31,435 nucleotides of DNA from Nitrospirota bacterium (GCA_023248415.1 JAHFEP010000005.1:1-31435), one strand, 5' to 3'. Counted from the stretch's first letter, positions 15,208 through 22,884 are shown. The notes: generated by a model not told the origin, from the sequence alone. Numbers and translations: made by a program.

Positions 15208-15270
15208 ATAATAAGCATTGTCTATGTATTGCCAATTAACCCTGCTTAAACTCTGTGTTAAATCTTTATC
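15208..15270 (-). promoter_or_regulatory. phoX promoter with shared Pho-type upstream element
   Basis: Minus strand: -35 TTGGCA (15235-15230), 16 bases, -10 TATTAT (15213-15208). The 47 bases 15270-15224 match the phoD upstream region (16960-16914) at 41 positions and contain AACACAG-N4-TAAGCAG, a 7-4-7 direct repeat with 11-base period as in PhoB boxes. The leader to phoX is about 110 bases. The rest of the 15090-15284 gap holds no supportable gene. Confidence 0.65.
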
Positions 15271-15284
15271 TGTTAGCATTTTCT

Positions 15285-16802
15285 TTAACCACGAGGTAAT
15301 AGAGTTGTCTTGTGCTTAATATCTCCATATATATTGCTTATAGAGACAGTAAGATTGCCTTTTTCATCCACCTCAACAAGACCAAAATTCATAAACAGTT
15401 TTGCCTGCTCATAATTCAGTCCTGCACCGCCTCCGTCAGGTCCGTATAAAAATAGTCTTTCTGTGCCGAGGGTTGTAGTATCATAGTTAAAATTCGGGAA
15501 GAGCCCTGAATTAAGTGGACCGGTTACAAATTCATAGACCTGAAAGCTTGAATCATCTATAAATGGCGTATAGCGAAAGACAGCAGCAAAGTGGACATCT
15601 GTTGTGAGCCAGATTGTATTATATATGCCCTGCTTTTTCATAAACCTCAGAATATCTAATAATTCATACTCAAATCCTGTATTCTGGTCAAAGTTTGCCC
15701 AGCCGTCCCTGCCGCCTTCAGCAGAGCCGGTAGGTATAGACATGGGAACGCTTGAAACTATCACCTTCCATGTTGCGCTTGATTTTTTTAGTTTATCCTT
15801 TAACCAAATAAGCTGTTCACGACCCAGCATAGTCTTGGGTTTCGTAGGGTCATCAATTTCAAAATTTGCATCTCTGTACTGTCTCGTATCAAGTATAAAT
15901 AATTCAACATGCCTGCCCCATTGTATATTGCGATAAAGCCTGTTAGGTGTTTCAGGATTCTCATCAACAGGGTTGTAATCTAAAAATGCAGCAAGGCCAA
16001 AAGGTAATAGATGCTCCCCGGCTACATACGGAAGAGTATTCCGGGTATCATGCAATGGCCCGAAATCATTTACTACCTCGTGGTCATCCCATATGGCAAA
16101 ATATGGAACCTTACTTAGCAAATCTTTATAATGACTGTCCTCACGGTTATACTTCCAATGCGACCAGAAATTGAACATATCAAAAGATTGAATAAATTCA
16201 CCGTCAATTTGACGATTTCCATAGCGGCCAATCTCATTGCATGTGCCGTCGGCATAAATCATGTCGCCAAGACCAATAAAAAAATCAGGATTCATTGCTT
16301 CAATAGTCATAAAAATGGGGAAACCATCTACACTATCTCTACAAACATTTTGGCCTGCTAAGTCGCCGCCCCATGCAAATTTAACAGGCTTTGCGCTATC
16401 CTTAGAAGGCGCTGTTCGGAATGTGCCAGATGCAGATTTTTGGGCATCTGCATATGAGCGCTCATTGCTGCTGAACCATACACGGTAGTAATATAAAGTG
16501 TCAGGGTTCAGATTATCAATCTTTATCTTGCCAGTAAAGTCATGCTCCGCGGAAACACGGACTTTCTTATGAACAGAGCCATAGCTGGCCTGATTTCTGG
16601 ATACAGCAACATGCATGATAGCCTCTTTGTTTGAGCGGGACCAGATTACTGCGCTATGAGATGTTACATCGCCTGCTGCAGCGCCATGAGTCACAAATAA
16701 TGATTCATCAGCAAATATAGCAGACTCTTTTGAAATTATGATAATTGCTGAAACACCAATCAAAAGCCATAAAATTGCATATACTATCCTTTTGTTTTTC
16801 AT
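15285..16802 (-). CDS. phoD: PhoD-family alkaline phosphatase/phosphodiesterase
   Basis: A 505-residue secreted metallophosphatase. An N-terminal Fn3-like PhoD_N domain (THGAAAGDVTSHSAVIWSRSN) is followed by the metallophosphoesterase core with FAWGGDLAGQN, FIGLGDMIYADG, WDDHEVVNDFG and TTDVHFAA, giving the Asp, His and Asn metal ligands. PhoD enzymes are Ca2+/Fe3+-dependent, release phosphate from mono- and diesters and are usually Tat-exported. Here the signal (MKNKRIVYAILWLLIGVSAIIII) lacks a twin arginine and looks Sec-type. ATG 16802 follows AAGGAGG; the frame extends to 16847 but without a better site. It is transcribed toward phoX but has its own promoter. Confidence 0.9.
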   Translation of the reverse strand: MKNKRIVYAILWLLIGVSAIIIISKESAIFADESLFVTHGAAAGDVTSHSAVIWSRSNKEAIMHVAVSRNQASYGSVHKKVRVSAEHDFTGKIKIDNLNPDTLYYYRVWFSSNERSYADAQKSASGTFRTAPSKDSAKPVKFAWGGDLAGQNVCRDSVDGFPIFMTIEAMNPDFFIGLGDMIYADGTCNEIGRYGNRQIDGEFIQSFDMFNFWSHWKYNREDSHYKDLLSKVPYFAIWDDHEVVNDFGPLHDTRNTLPYVAGEHLLPFGLAAFLDYNPVDENPETPNRLYRNIQWGRHVELFILDTRQYRDANFEIDDPTKPKTMLGREQLIWLKDKLKKSSATWKVIVSSVPMSIPTGSAEGGRDGWANFDQNTGFEYELLDILRFMKKQGIYNTIWLTTDVHFAAVFRYTPFIDDSSFQVYEFVTGPLNSGLFPNFNYDTTTLGTERLFLYGPDGGGAGLNYEQAKLFMNFGLVEVDEKGNLTVSISNIYGDIKHKTTLLPRG

Positions 16803-16897
16803 TATTTTTATCCTCCTTTTAAAATAAAATCCTTTACCTGCAGCCATTTTTTTACTTATCCCTTCACCCCCTTTCCTGTTTTAATCTTACGGCTTAA

Positions 16898-16960
16898 ATT
16901 ATAAAGACCGCTGATGTATTGTTAATTACGCCTGTTTAAATTCTGTGTTAAATCTTTATC
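16898..16960 (-). promoter_or_regulatory. phoD promoter with shared Pho-type upstream element
   Basis: Minus strand: -35 TTAACA (16925-16920), 16 bases, -10 TATAAT (16903-16898), the same geometry as phoX. Upstream, AACACAG-N4-TAAACAG is a 7-4-7 repeat; on the opposite strand it reads CTGTTTA-N4-CTGTGTT, close to the E. coli Pho box CTGTCAT-N4-CTGTMAY. The element lies in the 300-base divergent spacer shared with the kinase gene. Confidence 0.7.
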
Positions 16961-17021
16961 CACACCTTTTGCCTTTTAAAACCAAAGAGCCGCATCTTAG
17001 CTGCCTTTTAACAAATTAAAA

Positions 17022-17051
17022 TTTAACATGAATTTAACAATCGTCTAATAC
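17022..17051 (+). promoter_or_regulatory. Pho-box-like repeats and promoter of the kinase operon
   Basis: TTTAACA at 17022-17028 and again at 17033-17039 form a perfect 7-4-7 direct repeat; a third TTTAACA lies at 17007-17013. TTAACA (17023-17028) can serve as -35 with a 17-base spacer to TAATAC (17046-17051). Confidence 0.5.
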
Positions 17052-17103
17052 CTGCGCAATATATATTGTGTAATCTTTTGGTAGTAAAATTAGGGAGGTT
17101 CAA

Positions 17104-18363
17104 ATGGAACAAGATAACGCTGTCACTATTGGAAAACTGATTATATCTAATGAATGCATGCCGCCGTATACTGAAGCTAATATTGTTGCAGACAGATTTT
17201 TAAAATCAGCGCATTTAGATGCTGTTGCGCTGGTTGAAGGAAGAGAGCCGATAGGGCTTGTAACAAGGCATAAACTCCTTTTCAAGTTATTTAAAAGATA
17301 TGGATTTGAACTATACGGGAAGAAGCCAATAATTGCGCTAACAGATACAGAGCCGCTTATAATCCATAAAGATGAAAGGCTTGATGTTGCCATTGATAAG
17401 GCTCTTGAAAGGCAGGCACAGGATGCCTATGACGATATTATAATTGTAGATGACAACGACTGTTATAAGGGACTGGTCTCTGTAAAGCAGATGATAATAC
17501 AGCAGAGCAATTCCCTCGCAAACATCATCATTCAGAAAGAGATGATAAGCGCAAAGGTAAATGAGCTTAAAAAAGCAGAACTGATGAAATCCCAGTTTGT
17601 TGCGAATGTTACCCATGACCTCAGATCTCCTGTAAATGTCATAACAGTTGTGGCTGAACTATTGAACCTTGACAGTGAAAGAAATGATATAGAGGGATTG
17701 AAAAGGCATCTGTCATTGCTGATGTCTGGTGCAACTAATTTGAGGGCGCTAATAAATAATATACTTGATCTATCCAAGATTGAGGCTGGAAAGACAGAGG
17801 TTCTAAATGAAAATTTTGATATTGTAACCATGCTTCGTGAGGTAGGAGAAACCACCCGTATACTCATTGGTAATAAATCTGTTGATGTAGAGGTAATTGC
17901 CCATGACGGGCCTATATTCATTGACTCAGACCCTGTTAAGGTCAAACAAATATTGACAAATCTTACAAGTAATGCAGCAAAGTTTACTGAAAAAGGTAAA
18001 ATTGTTTTATCGCTCGCTGCTGAAGGCAATAATCTTAGCATTTCAGTAAGCGATACAGGAACAGGAATAAAAGAAATAGACCTCAATAAACTTTTCCAGC
18101 CTTTCAGTCAATTGGATTATACAAAAAGCAAAAAAAATGAAGGAACAGGGCTCGGACTAACAATCGCTGAAAATATCGTAAAGCTGTTAGGTGGAAGTAT
18201 TCGTATTTCAAGCAAATTCGGTGTGGGTACCACATTTACTGTTCAACTGCCAATAAATCAATCAGACAAGACCAATGCTAAAACCAGCGCAGAGGCTATA
18301 TCATTGCATGATATAAAAACCATTGTGTTAACAGAGCATGAGGAATCTTATGGAAAAGGTTAA
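17104..18363 (+). CDS. Soluble CBS-domain sensor histidine kinase
   Basis: A 419-residue kinase with no membrane helix. Residues 8-130 look like a tandem CBS pair (VALVEGREPIGLVTRHKLL; IIIVDDNDCYKGLVSVKQM), a module that binds adenine nucleotides. The transmitter has the H-box VTHDLRSPVNVI with His171, the N-box NLTSNAAKFTEKG (286-298), DTGTGI (317-322), the F-box and GTGLGL (347-352). It should therefore sense a cytoplasmic nucleotide or energy signal rather than a periplasmic ligand. It overlaps the following receiver gene by 14 bases, so the two are partners. Start at ATG 17104 after GGGAGG. The upstream TTTAACA repeats suggest phosphate control, but it is not a typical PhoR. Confidence 0.9.
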   Translation: MEQDNAVTIGKLIISNECMPPYTEANIVADRFLKSAHLDAVALVEGREPIGLVTRHKLLFKLFKRYGFELYGKKPIIALTDTEPLIIHKDERLDVAIDKALERQAQDAYDDIIIVDDNDCYKGLVSVKQMIIQQSNSLANIIIQKEMISAKVNELKKAELMKSQFVANVTHDLRSPVNVITVVAELLNLDSERNDIEGLKRHLSLLMSGATNLRALINNILDLSKIEAGKTEVLNENFDIVTMLREVGETTRILIGNKSVDVEVIAHDGPIFIDSDPVKVKQILTNLTSNAAKFTEKGKIVLSLAAEGNNLSISVSDTGTGIKEIDLNKLFQPFSQLDYTKSKKNEGTGLGLTIAENIVKLLGGSIRISSKFGVGTTFTVQLPINQSDKTNAKTSAEAISLHDIKTIVLTEHEESYGKG

Positions 18364-18733
18364 AAAAAAGATTTTAGTTGTAGACGATGACGAAAGGCAT
18401 CTTATTGCAACTCAGGAAGTCCTTACTAACGAGGGATATGAGGTATTTACATATAGCTGGTGGCTTGGGGTCACAAACTTTGTAAGAAGGCTTCAGCCTG
18501 ACCTTATACTGCTTGATATCAATATGCCTGCCCTTTCAGGCACAGGGCTTTCCAGCTTGCTTCTTTCTAATTCAGGCACCAAAAATATACCTATTGTATT
18601 TTACTCATCCAATGACGAAGACAGTCTGAGGAAGACTGTATCAGAATATGGCGCAAGGGGATATATCAGCAAGGGCAATATTTATGAATTAAAAAGGAAG
18701 GTAGCTTATTATCTGGACAACAATATCCAATAA
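18350..18733 (+). CDS. Stand-alone CheY-like response regulator
   Basis: A 127-residue single receiver domain. ILVVDDDERH gives the acidic pair Asp12-Asp13, Asp56 in LILLDINMP is the phosphoacceptor, and VFYSSND and GYISKG supply the conserved Ser/Thr and Lys. There is no output domain, so it must act by protein contact or as a phosphorelay intermediate. ATG 18350 lies within the end of the kinase gene, downstream of GAGG; an upstream start at 18338 is less likely. The WWLGVTNFVRR helix after strand 2 is distinctive. Confidence 0.9.
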   Translation: MEKVKKKILVVDDDERHLIATQEVLTNEGYEVFTYSWWLGVTNFVRRLQPDLILLDINMPALSGTGLSSLLLSNSGTKNIPIVFYSSNDEDSLRKTVSEYGARGYISKGNIYELKRKVAYYLDNNIQ

Positions 18734-18762
18734 GAAAATAGAAAAGAAAAAGGAGGTAAAAC

Positions 18763-18969
18763 ATGAATATTACTTTAGACAGTATGAAAACTAATTATGC
18801 AGTGTTTGAAGCAATGTGTCCCTATTGCGGTATAGAAAGCGGCATCTGTATGGCTTCTATCTCATTATTTACGACAAATAAAAACGGTAGGGCAAACTAC
18901 TGCCATAATGAAGATTATGATAATTGCCCGATATTTCTGGCAAAAATCTTAAGAAAGGAACTGAGATAA
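18763..18969 (+). CDS. Small Cys-rich hypothetical protein (CPYC..YDNCPIF)
   Basis: A 68-residue protein with two Cys pairs likely to bind zinc or an Fe-S cluster: MCPYCGIESGIC near residue 19 and YCHNEDYDNCPIFLAKILRK at the end. It has a strong AAGGAGG site and starts 29 bases after the response regulator, 5 bases before the methyltransferase. From memory, similar short CPYCG...YDNCPIFLA proteins recur beside signalling genes in environmental bacteria, but I know of no function. It resembles an adaptor or metal-bound cofactor protein. Confidence 0.75.
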   Translation: MNITLDSMKTNYAVFEAMCPYCGIESGICMASISLFTTNKNGRANYCHNEDYDNCPIFLAKILRKELR

Positions 18970-18974
18970 AAACA

Positions 18975-19694
18975 ATGTTAGAGAATGTTCAGTGTGCTGA
19001 AAATTTCAGCCTCACAGAAAGTCTGCTGCAAAAGATACTTGTTGATGCAAAGCCGCTGGGCCATAATCAAAAGACAAAAAATCTCAATTTAGGATTCGGC
19101 TTTGTCTATTATGCCCTTGTAAGGGCAATAAGACCAAAACATATATTAGTCATCGGCTCTGGCTATGGCTTTAGCGTTGTCTGCCTTGCGCTTGGGCTGA
19201 AAGACAATGGAATAGGAAGATTAACATTCGTTGACCCTTCTTATTCTCTGGTAGAGGACGGGCCTTTTAAGACAGTAGGCGGTATCAATCAGTGGTCAGA
19301 TTCTGAAAAAGTGAACAGCCATTTCAAACAATTTGGTGTAAATAATATTGTAAAACATTATAAATTAAGAAACAATCAGTTTTTCCCTTCATATAAAATC
19401 TTAAAGCTGCCAAAAATAGATATTGCATTTATAGACGGTGAACATACCTACGAGGGGATCAAATACGATTTTGCTAATACCCTTAGATTTTCTCACAAAA
19501 ATACATACATCTTTCTGCATGACACCAATCTTTATATCCGTGAGATGGTAAGGCATTGCGGTGTTAAACAATGGTTGGAATTATTAAAGATACAGCAAGG
19601 CCTTTTTGAGGTAGTAGATTTTCCTTTTGACTCTGGTGTTGCGGTCGTGAGGGTATTGAAAAACAAAAATGACAAGATTTTTGATAGTATTTAG
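18975..19694 (+). CDS. Class I SAM-dependent methyltransferase (Methyltransf_24-like)
   Basis: A 239-residue Rossmann methyltransferase. Motif I is HILVIGSGYGFSVVCLALGL, the acidic end of strand 2 is LTFVDPSY, and IDIAFIDGEHTYEGIKYD followed by IFLHDTN matches the Methyltransf_24 / rhamnosyl O-methyltransferase type family. The substrate is unknown. Its overlap by 26 bases with a phosphatidylserine decarboxylase gene makes a lipid or head-group substrate possible but unproven. The frame extends to 18924 inside the previous gene; ATG 18975 avoids that overlap, although its ribosome binding site is weak. Confidence 0.78.
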   Translation: MLENVQCAENFSLTESLLQKILVDAKPLGHNQKTKNLNLGFGFVYYALVRAIRPKHILVIGSGYGFSVVCLALGLKDNGIGRLTFVDPSYSLVEDGPFKTVGGINQWSDSEKVNSHFKQFGVNNIVKHYKLRNNQFFPSYKILKLPKIDIAFIDGEHTYEGIKYDFANTLRFSHKNTYIFLHDTNLYIREMVRHCGVKQWLELLKIQQGLFEVVDFPFDSGVAVVRVLKNKNDKIFDSI

Positions 19695-20364
19695 TCTAAT
19701 TATTATCTTAACACTCCTCGGCTTCTTATATTGGAGATATATATGGTTCTTTCGCAACCCTCCCCGAACAACACCTTATAGAGAAGCCATTATCAGCCCT
19801 GCAGACGGGACAGTTGTTTATGTAAAGACTGTTGAGCCTTACGAAAAAATAATTGTTATCAAAGAGGGCATAAGCGCAAGCATCAATGATATAGTCTATG
19901 AAGACCTAAAATCCCGCAGGGCGCTGATAGGCATATTTATGAGCCCCTTTGATGTCCATTACAACCGCGCACCCATATCAGGGGATGTCAAATCCATAGT
20001 CCATCATCCTGCTCAAAAAGAGAATGTTAACATGGGTTCAATGTATTTAAGAACAATCCTGAATCTAATCCCACACTATAAAAACAGCCTGCATATTATC
20101 AAAAATGAGAGAACTGTAACAAAGATTGACGGTTATTATAAGGGCATGCCGCTTACATGTTATGTAATACAGATTGCAGGCGGAAGTGTGAATGGAATAG
20201 ACAGCTATGTTAAAGAGGGTCAAAGCATCCAGAAGGGGTCTATCTTTGGAATGATAAGGATCGGCTCTCAGGTTGACATTGTAGTGCCATACATTGAAAG
20301 CATGAAAATCAGGGTTAGCCCCGGTAATAAAGTTCGGGCAGGTGAAACTGTATTAATAGAATAA
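19669..20364 (+). CDS. psd: Phosphatidylserine decarboxylase proenzyme (short form)
   Basis: A 231-residue Psd that converts phosphatidylserine to phosphatidylethanolamine. An N-terminal membrane helix (4-20) precedes WFFRNPPRTTP. The self-cleavage machinery is visible: Asp46 in SPADGTVV, His97 in SPFDVHYNRAP, and Gly199-Ser200 in IRIGSQVDIVVP, where Ser200 becomes the pyruvoyl group. The GSQVD form is that of the short archaetidylserine/PS decarboxylase branch rather than the LGST of E. coli. No phosphatidylserine synthase gene is nearby. It begins inside the methyltransferase gene, so both belong to the kinase operon. Confidence 0.9.
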   Translation: MTRFLIVFSLIIILTLLGFLYWRYIWFFRNPPRTTPYREAIISPADGTVVYVKTVEPYEKIIVIKEGISASINDIVYEDLKSRRALIGIFMSPFDVHYNRAPISGDVKSIVHHPAQKENVNMGSMYLRTILNLIPHYKNSLHIIKNERTVTKIDGYYKGMPLTCYVIQIAGGSVNGIDSYVKEGQSIQKGSIFGMIRIGSQVDIVVPYIESMKIRVSPGNKVRAGETVLIE

Positions 20365-20386
20365 TGCGGGGATAATCATAATATAA

Positions 20387-20427
20387 TTTAACAAATATTT
20401 AACAATACCTTTATGCATATTTAATAG
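20387..20427 (+). promoter_or_regulatory. Pho-box-like repeat with internal promoter
   Basis: TTTAACA-AATA-TTTAACA (20387-20404) is a perfect 7-4-7 direct repeat. TTAACA (20399-20404) followed after 17 bases by TAATAG (20422-20427) makes a plausible promoter in the psd/zinc-ribbon gap. Confidence 0.5.
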
Positions 20428-20447
20428 CTAATTGTTTTAATAGTAAT

Positions 20448-20741
20448 ATGAAAACAAGCGCTGCAGAAAAATTATCTGAGATCAGATGCCCCTCATGCGA
20501 TTCCGATGCGGTATACAAGTATGGAAAGGCATGGACAGGAAGGCAAAGGTATCTATGTCTTATGTGTGCCAGACAGTTTACCTTTGGCGAAAAAATAGAG
20601 ATTCAACATAAACCGCACTGTCCTGTGTGCGGCAAAAGAATGCACCTTTACAGAAAAGAAGATAATATATTAAGGTTCAGATGTTCTGTATATCCTAAAT
20701 GCAGAACATTCAGCAAATCAATAATAAAGGAGGCAAAATGA
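20448..20741 (+). CDS. Double zinc-ribbon protein related to InsA N-terminal domain
   Basis: A 97-residue protein with two zinc ribbons. The first (IRCPSCDSDAVYKYGK..TGRQRYLCLMCARQF, Cys pairs near 14/17 and 37/40) closely resembles the N-terminal zinc finger of IS1-type transposase component InsA. The second is CPVCGKRM...FRCSVYPKC. There is no helix-turn-helix or catalytic part, and no IS1 sequence flanks it, so it is either a domesticated transposon finger or an independent nucleic-acid-binding protein. The ribosome binding site is poor. It overlaps the next gene by 4 bases (ATGA). Confidence 0.72.
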   Translation: MKTSAAEKLSEIRCPSCDSDAVYKYGKAWTGRQRYLCLMCARQFTFGEKIEIQHKPHCPVCGKRMHLYRKEDNILRFRCSVYPKCRTFSKSIIKEAK

Positions 20742-21109
20742 GCTATTATATCCATGATATCCCGGGAAGATTAAGGATTAAGACTCCACTAATCAAAAGA
20801 AATCAGGATATGGCTGAAGATGCCCAGAGGGCGCTGAGATTTACTGACGGTATAGATTCAATATCTGTTAATATAGTTACAGGGAGCATTGTGATAAATT
20901 ATGACAAAAATATAATAAGCTCTATGGAAATCATAAACATTTTGAAAGAGAGAGGTTACATTGATATTTCAAAGGCTATAACAAATGACGAGTATATACA
21001 TCAGGCAGCCACAAATATAGGCCATGCAGTTGTAAAAACGCTCTTCGGCACATTTATTGACAGCGCCCTTGAAAGCTCTGCCCTGTCATTCATAGCTATC
21101 CTTGTATAA
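20738..21109 (+). CDS. HMA-like domain protein
   Basis: A 123-residue protein. Residues 1-75 (MSYYIHDIPGRLRIKTPLIKRN ... GIDSISVNIVTGSIVINYD ... EIINILKERGYID) have the pattern of the HMA_2 ferredoxin-like domain, which lacks the CxxC metal site of true copper chaperones. The C-terminal part (HAVVKTLFGTFIDSALESSALSFIAILV) is amphipathic to hydrophobic and may contact the membrane. GGAGG precedes ATG 20738, which overlaps the zinc-ribbon stop. From memory, such proteins often sit next to P-type ATPases or lipid genes. The function is unknown. Confidence 0.72.
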   Translation: MSYYIHDIPGRLRIKTPLIKRNQDMAEDAQRALRFTDGIDSISVNIVTGSIVINYDKNIISSMEIINILKERGYIDISKAITNDEYIHQAATNIGHAVVKTLFGTFIDSALESSALSFIAILV

Positions 21110-21140
21110 GGTGCCTTCACCTTATATCCTCCCCAACCCT

Positions 21141-21167
21141 CACCCTGACTTTAAAGAGCTCAGGGTG
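21141..21167. terminator. Hairpin between convergent genes
   Basis: CACCCTGA (21141-21148) and TCAGGGTG (21160-21167) form an 8-bp stem that reaches into the 3' end of olsA. There is no strong T run, so termination efficiency is uncertain; it may be a small repeat serving both directions. Confidence 0.4.
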
Positions 21168-21966
21168 GGGGATTAATTAATCCGTTAATAACACTTTTGT
21201 ATGCGCTTTGGGAAAGAACCTTCCTTTTTTCTGATATGCTTACTGTATCAGACACACCATTAATTATAGGATTAAAATGCAGATTGACCTCTATATTTCT
21301 AAACCCCAGAAGATTCCACAGATGCGGAATAAGACGCATATTACCATGCCATGCTATAGCATCCATTTCAGAAGGTTCTATCTGCTTTCCATTAATCCGT
21401 GTATACTTTAAGCTGACAGGTATGACAGGTATATTAACCCTTGCTGGCAGGTCAAATAGTGAGCTTTTAAACCTTTTTACTTCTGAGCCGTCTGTTGTTG
21501 TTCCTTCTGGAAACACAATAATATTAACATTGCCATTGAGCCTTTCCTCCATTTTGATTAAGGCTTCAAAGGCTCCTCTTTTTGACTGTCGGTCTATAAA
21601 TATTGTATTTGCAAGAATTGCAAGCCAGCCCAATAAAGGCCATTTTTTAACCTCTGACTTGGAAACAAAGACCGATGGCCTTATGCCTCCAATTATAAGG
21701 ATATCAAGATAGCTGATGTGATTGCATACAATAAAGCCGAGCTTAAATCCCTGATAATTGCCGGAGAGTGTTACACGTATCCCCAGTATGCTGTAGCACG
21801 TCTGCGCCCATAGCATTGCGAGGAGAGCCGTTATCCCTGCCATCTTCTCTTCTTTGAAAAAAGATAAAGCCTTTATGGCTATGCCTGATAAGAGAAAAAA
21901 GATATTCACTATAAGGAAGAGAAGAACCTTATACAGCTTGAAAATAAGATTATACAAGGCTGTCAA
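21160..21966 (-). CDS. olsA: 1-acylglycerol-3-phosphate/lyso-ornithine-lipid acyltransferase (OlsA/PlsC)
   Basis: A 268-residue membrane-bound acyltransferase of the PlsC family. It has an N-terminal hydrophobic region (10-35), motif I NHISYLD, motif II-like IFIDRQSKRGAF, motif III VFPEGTTTDGSEVKRFKSSLF, and motif IV IPVIPVSLKY. Because it lies downstream of and overlaps an OlsB-type gene by 17 bases, I read it as OlsA, which adds the ester-linked second acyl chain to lyso-ornithine lipid. A general PlsC role in phosphatidic acid synthesis remains possible. It has a TTG start at 21966 with a weak ribosome binding site, consistent with coupling to olsB. Confidence 0.82.
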   Translation of the reverse strand: MTALYNLIFKLYKVLLFLIVNIFFLLSGIAIKALSFFKEEKMAGITALLAMLWAQTCYSILGIRVTLSGNYQGFKLGFIVCNHISYLDILIIGGIRPSVFVSKSEVKKWPLLGWLAILANTIFIDRQSKRGAFEALIKMEERLNGNVNIIVFPEGTTTDGSEVKRFKSSLFDLPARVNIPVIPVSLKYTRINGKQIEPSEMDAIAWHGNMRLIPHLWNLLGFRNIEVNLHFNPIINGVSDTVSISEKRKVLSQSAYKSVINGLINPPP

Positions 21967-22723
21967 GATACCGCTTTTTGTAACGGCTCATGACCTTTTC
22001 TTTATCAAGCATTACCAGAACATCAGAGACGCCGAATTGCCCATCAAAGGCAGGCTCCCCGCATATCCGTGCGCCGAGCCTTATATATGCCGTAAGAAGC
22101 GGGGGCATATACAGCAGACAATTTTCTGCAATAGTGTCAACGTCAGGATTAAAGCCAGGCACGGCTTTTAGGGGAATCACCCTGAACCTTTCTTCAGACA
22201 GATAGGATTTCTTTAAATAGCCGTATATACCGCTTATAATAATCGGGTTTACTGTGTGGATACTGCCGCAGCCAAAGATGTACTTGATGTTAAATTGCTC
22301 TATATAACTGGCAATGCCGCTCCACATCATATTAAGCACAACAGATCCCCTGTAGTCCTTGTGAACACATGCCCTTCCGAGTTCAAGCCTTTCGCCTTCA
22401 AGCCTTTTAAAAGAAGACATATCAAACTCTGTCTCTGAATAAAACCCTATCCCCTTGTCAGCGCGAGAACCGAGTAAAAGTCTGTATGTGCCTATAACCG
22501 CATCCCTTGCTGCATCAACTACAATAATATGGTCGCAAAAATCGTCGTACTCATCCATATCAAGCCCTGTGAAATATGATGACTGAAGGCCCTCGTTCAT
22601 CTCAAGATTAAAGACCTCAAATCTCAATCTCATCGCATCCTCAATCTCCTTTGCAGTCTCTGCCCTTTTTAATACCAGATTTGACTTTAACTCATCAATC
22701 ATTGGTTGAGTTTTTGTAATCAT
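21950..22723 (-). CDS. olsB: Ornithine N-acyltransferase OlsB (GNAT, Acetyltransf_5)
   Basis: A 257-residue member of the OlsB/hemolysin-like GNAT family, which transfers a 3-hydroxyacyl chain from ACP to the alpha-amino group of ornithine. Signatures are MRLRFEVFNLEMN, DMDEYDDFCDHIIVVD, VIGTYRLL, GFYSETEFDMS, LELGRACVHKDYRG, FGCGSIHTVNP, and the C-terminal LLTAYIRLGARICGEPAFDGQFGVSDVLVML. ATG 22723 follows GGAGGGTAT; the frame opens further upstream at 22759 without a site. With olsA it would make a phosphorus-free membrane lipid. Related N-acyl amino acid synthases are the main alternative. Confidence 0.84.
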   Translation of the reverse strand: MITKTQPMIDELKSNLVLKRAETAKEIEDAMRLRFEVFNLEMNEGLQSSYFTGLDMDEYDDFCDHIIVVDAARDAVIGTYRLLLGSRADKGIGFYSETEFDMSSFKRLEGERLELGRACVHKDYRGSVVLNMMWSGIASYIEQFNIKYIFGCGSIHTVNPIIISGIYGYLKKSYLSEERFRVIPLKAVPGFNPDVDTIAENCLLYMPPLLTAYIRLGARICGEPAFDGQFGVSDVLVMLDKEKVMSRYKKRYLDSLV

Positions 22724-22884
22724 ATACCCTCCTTTTAAATAATAAATTTTATTAAACATAGCCTACAAATATTAAGAGGGTATTTTGTTAATGTTAATTT
22801 TCAGTAAAAAAAAGAACCATGTTATTAACCAAAAAATAACATTTTATTAATCTACATGTAATCTTAGAATGTTAAAAATAAGCC
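22724..22884. promoter_or_regulatory. Divergent promoter region olsB / PHP-GT4
   Basis: An AT-rich 160-base spacer with several TTAACA/TGTTAA motifs, including minus-strand ATTAACATTAACA near 22795-22785 and TTTAACATTC near 22875. These look like degenerate members of the TTTAACA family seen at the other island promoters, but spacing is not the clean 7-4-7, so Pho control here is only suggested. Confidence 0.35.

Noticed and set aside
15091..15279. 62-codon minus-strand frame between phoD and phoX
   Set aside because: It covers the phoX promoter and leader, has no ribosome binding site and no recognisable protein pattern; the conserved DNA is explained by the shared regulatory element.
17532..18086. 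184-codon minus-strand frame
   Set aside because: Antisense to the histidine kinase transmitter domain, Ser-rich shadow with no family resemblance.
20448..20741. Complete IS1-family element
   Set aside because: Only the InsA-like zinc finger is present; no InsB, frameshift site or inverted repeats flank it.
21197..21712. 171-codon plus-strand frame
   Set aside because: Antisense shadow of olsA, whose acyltransferase motifs are intact on the other strand.
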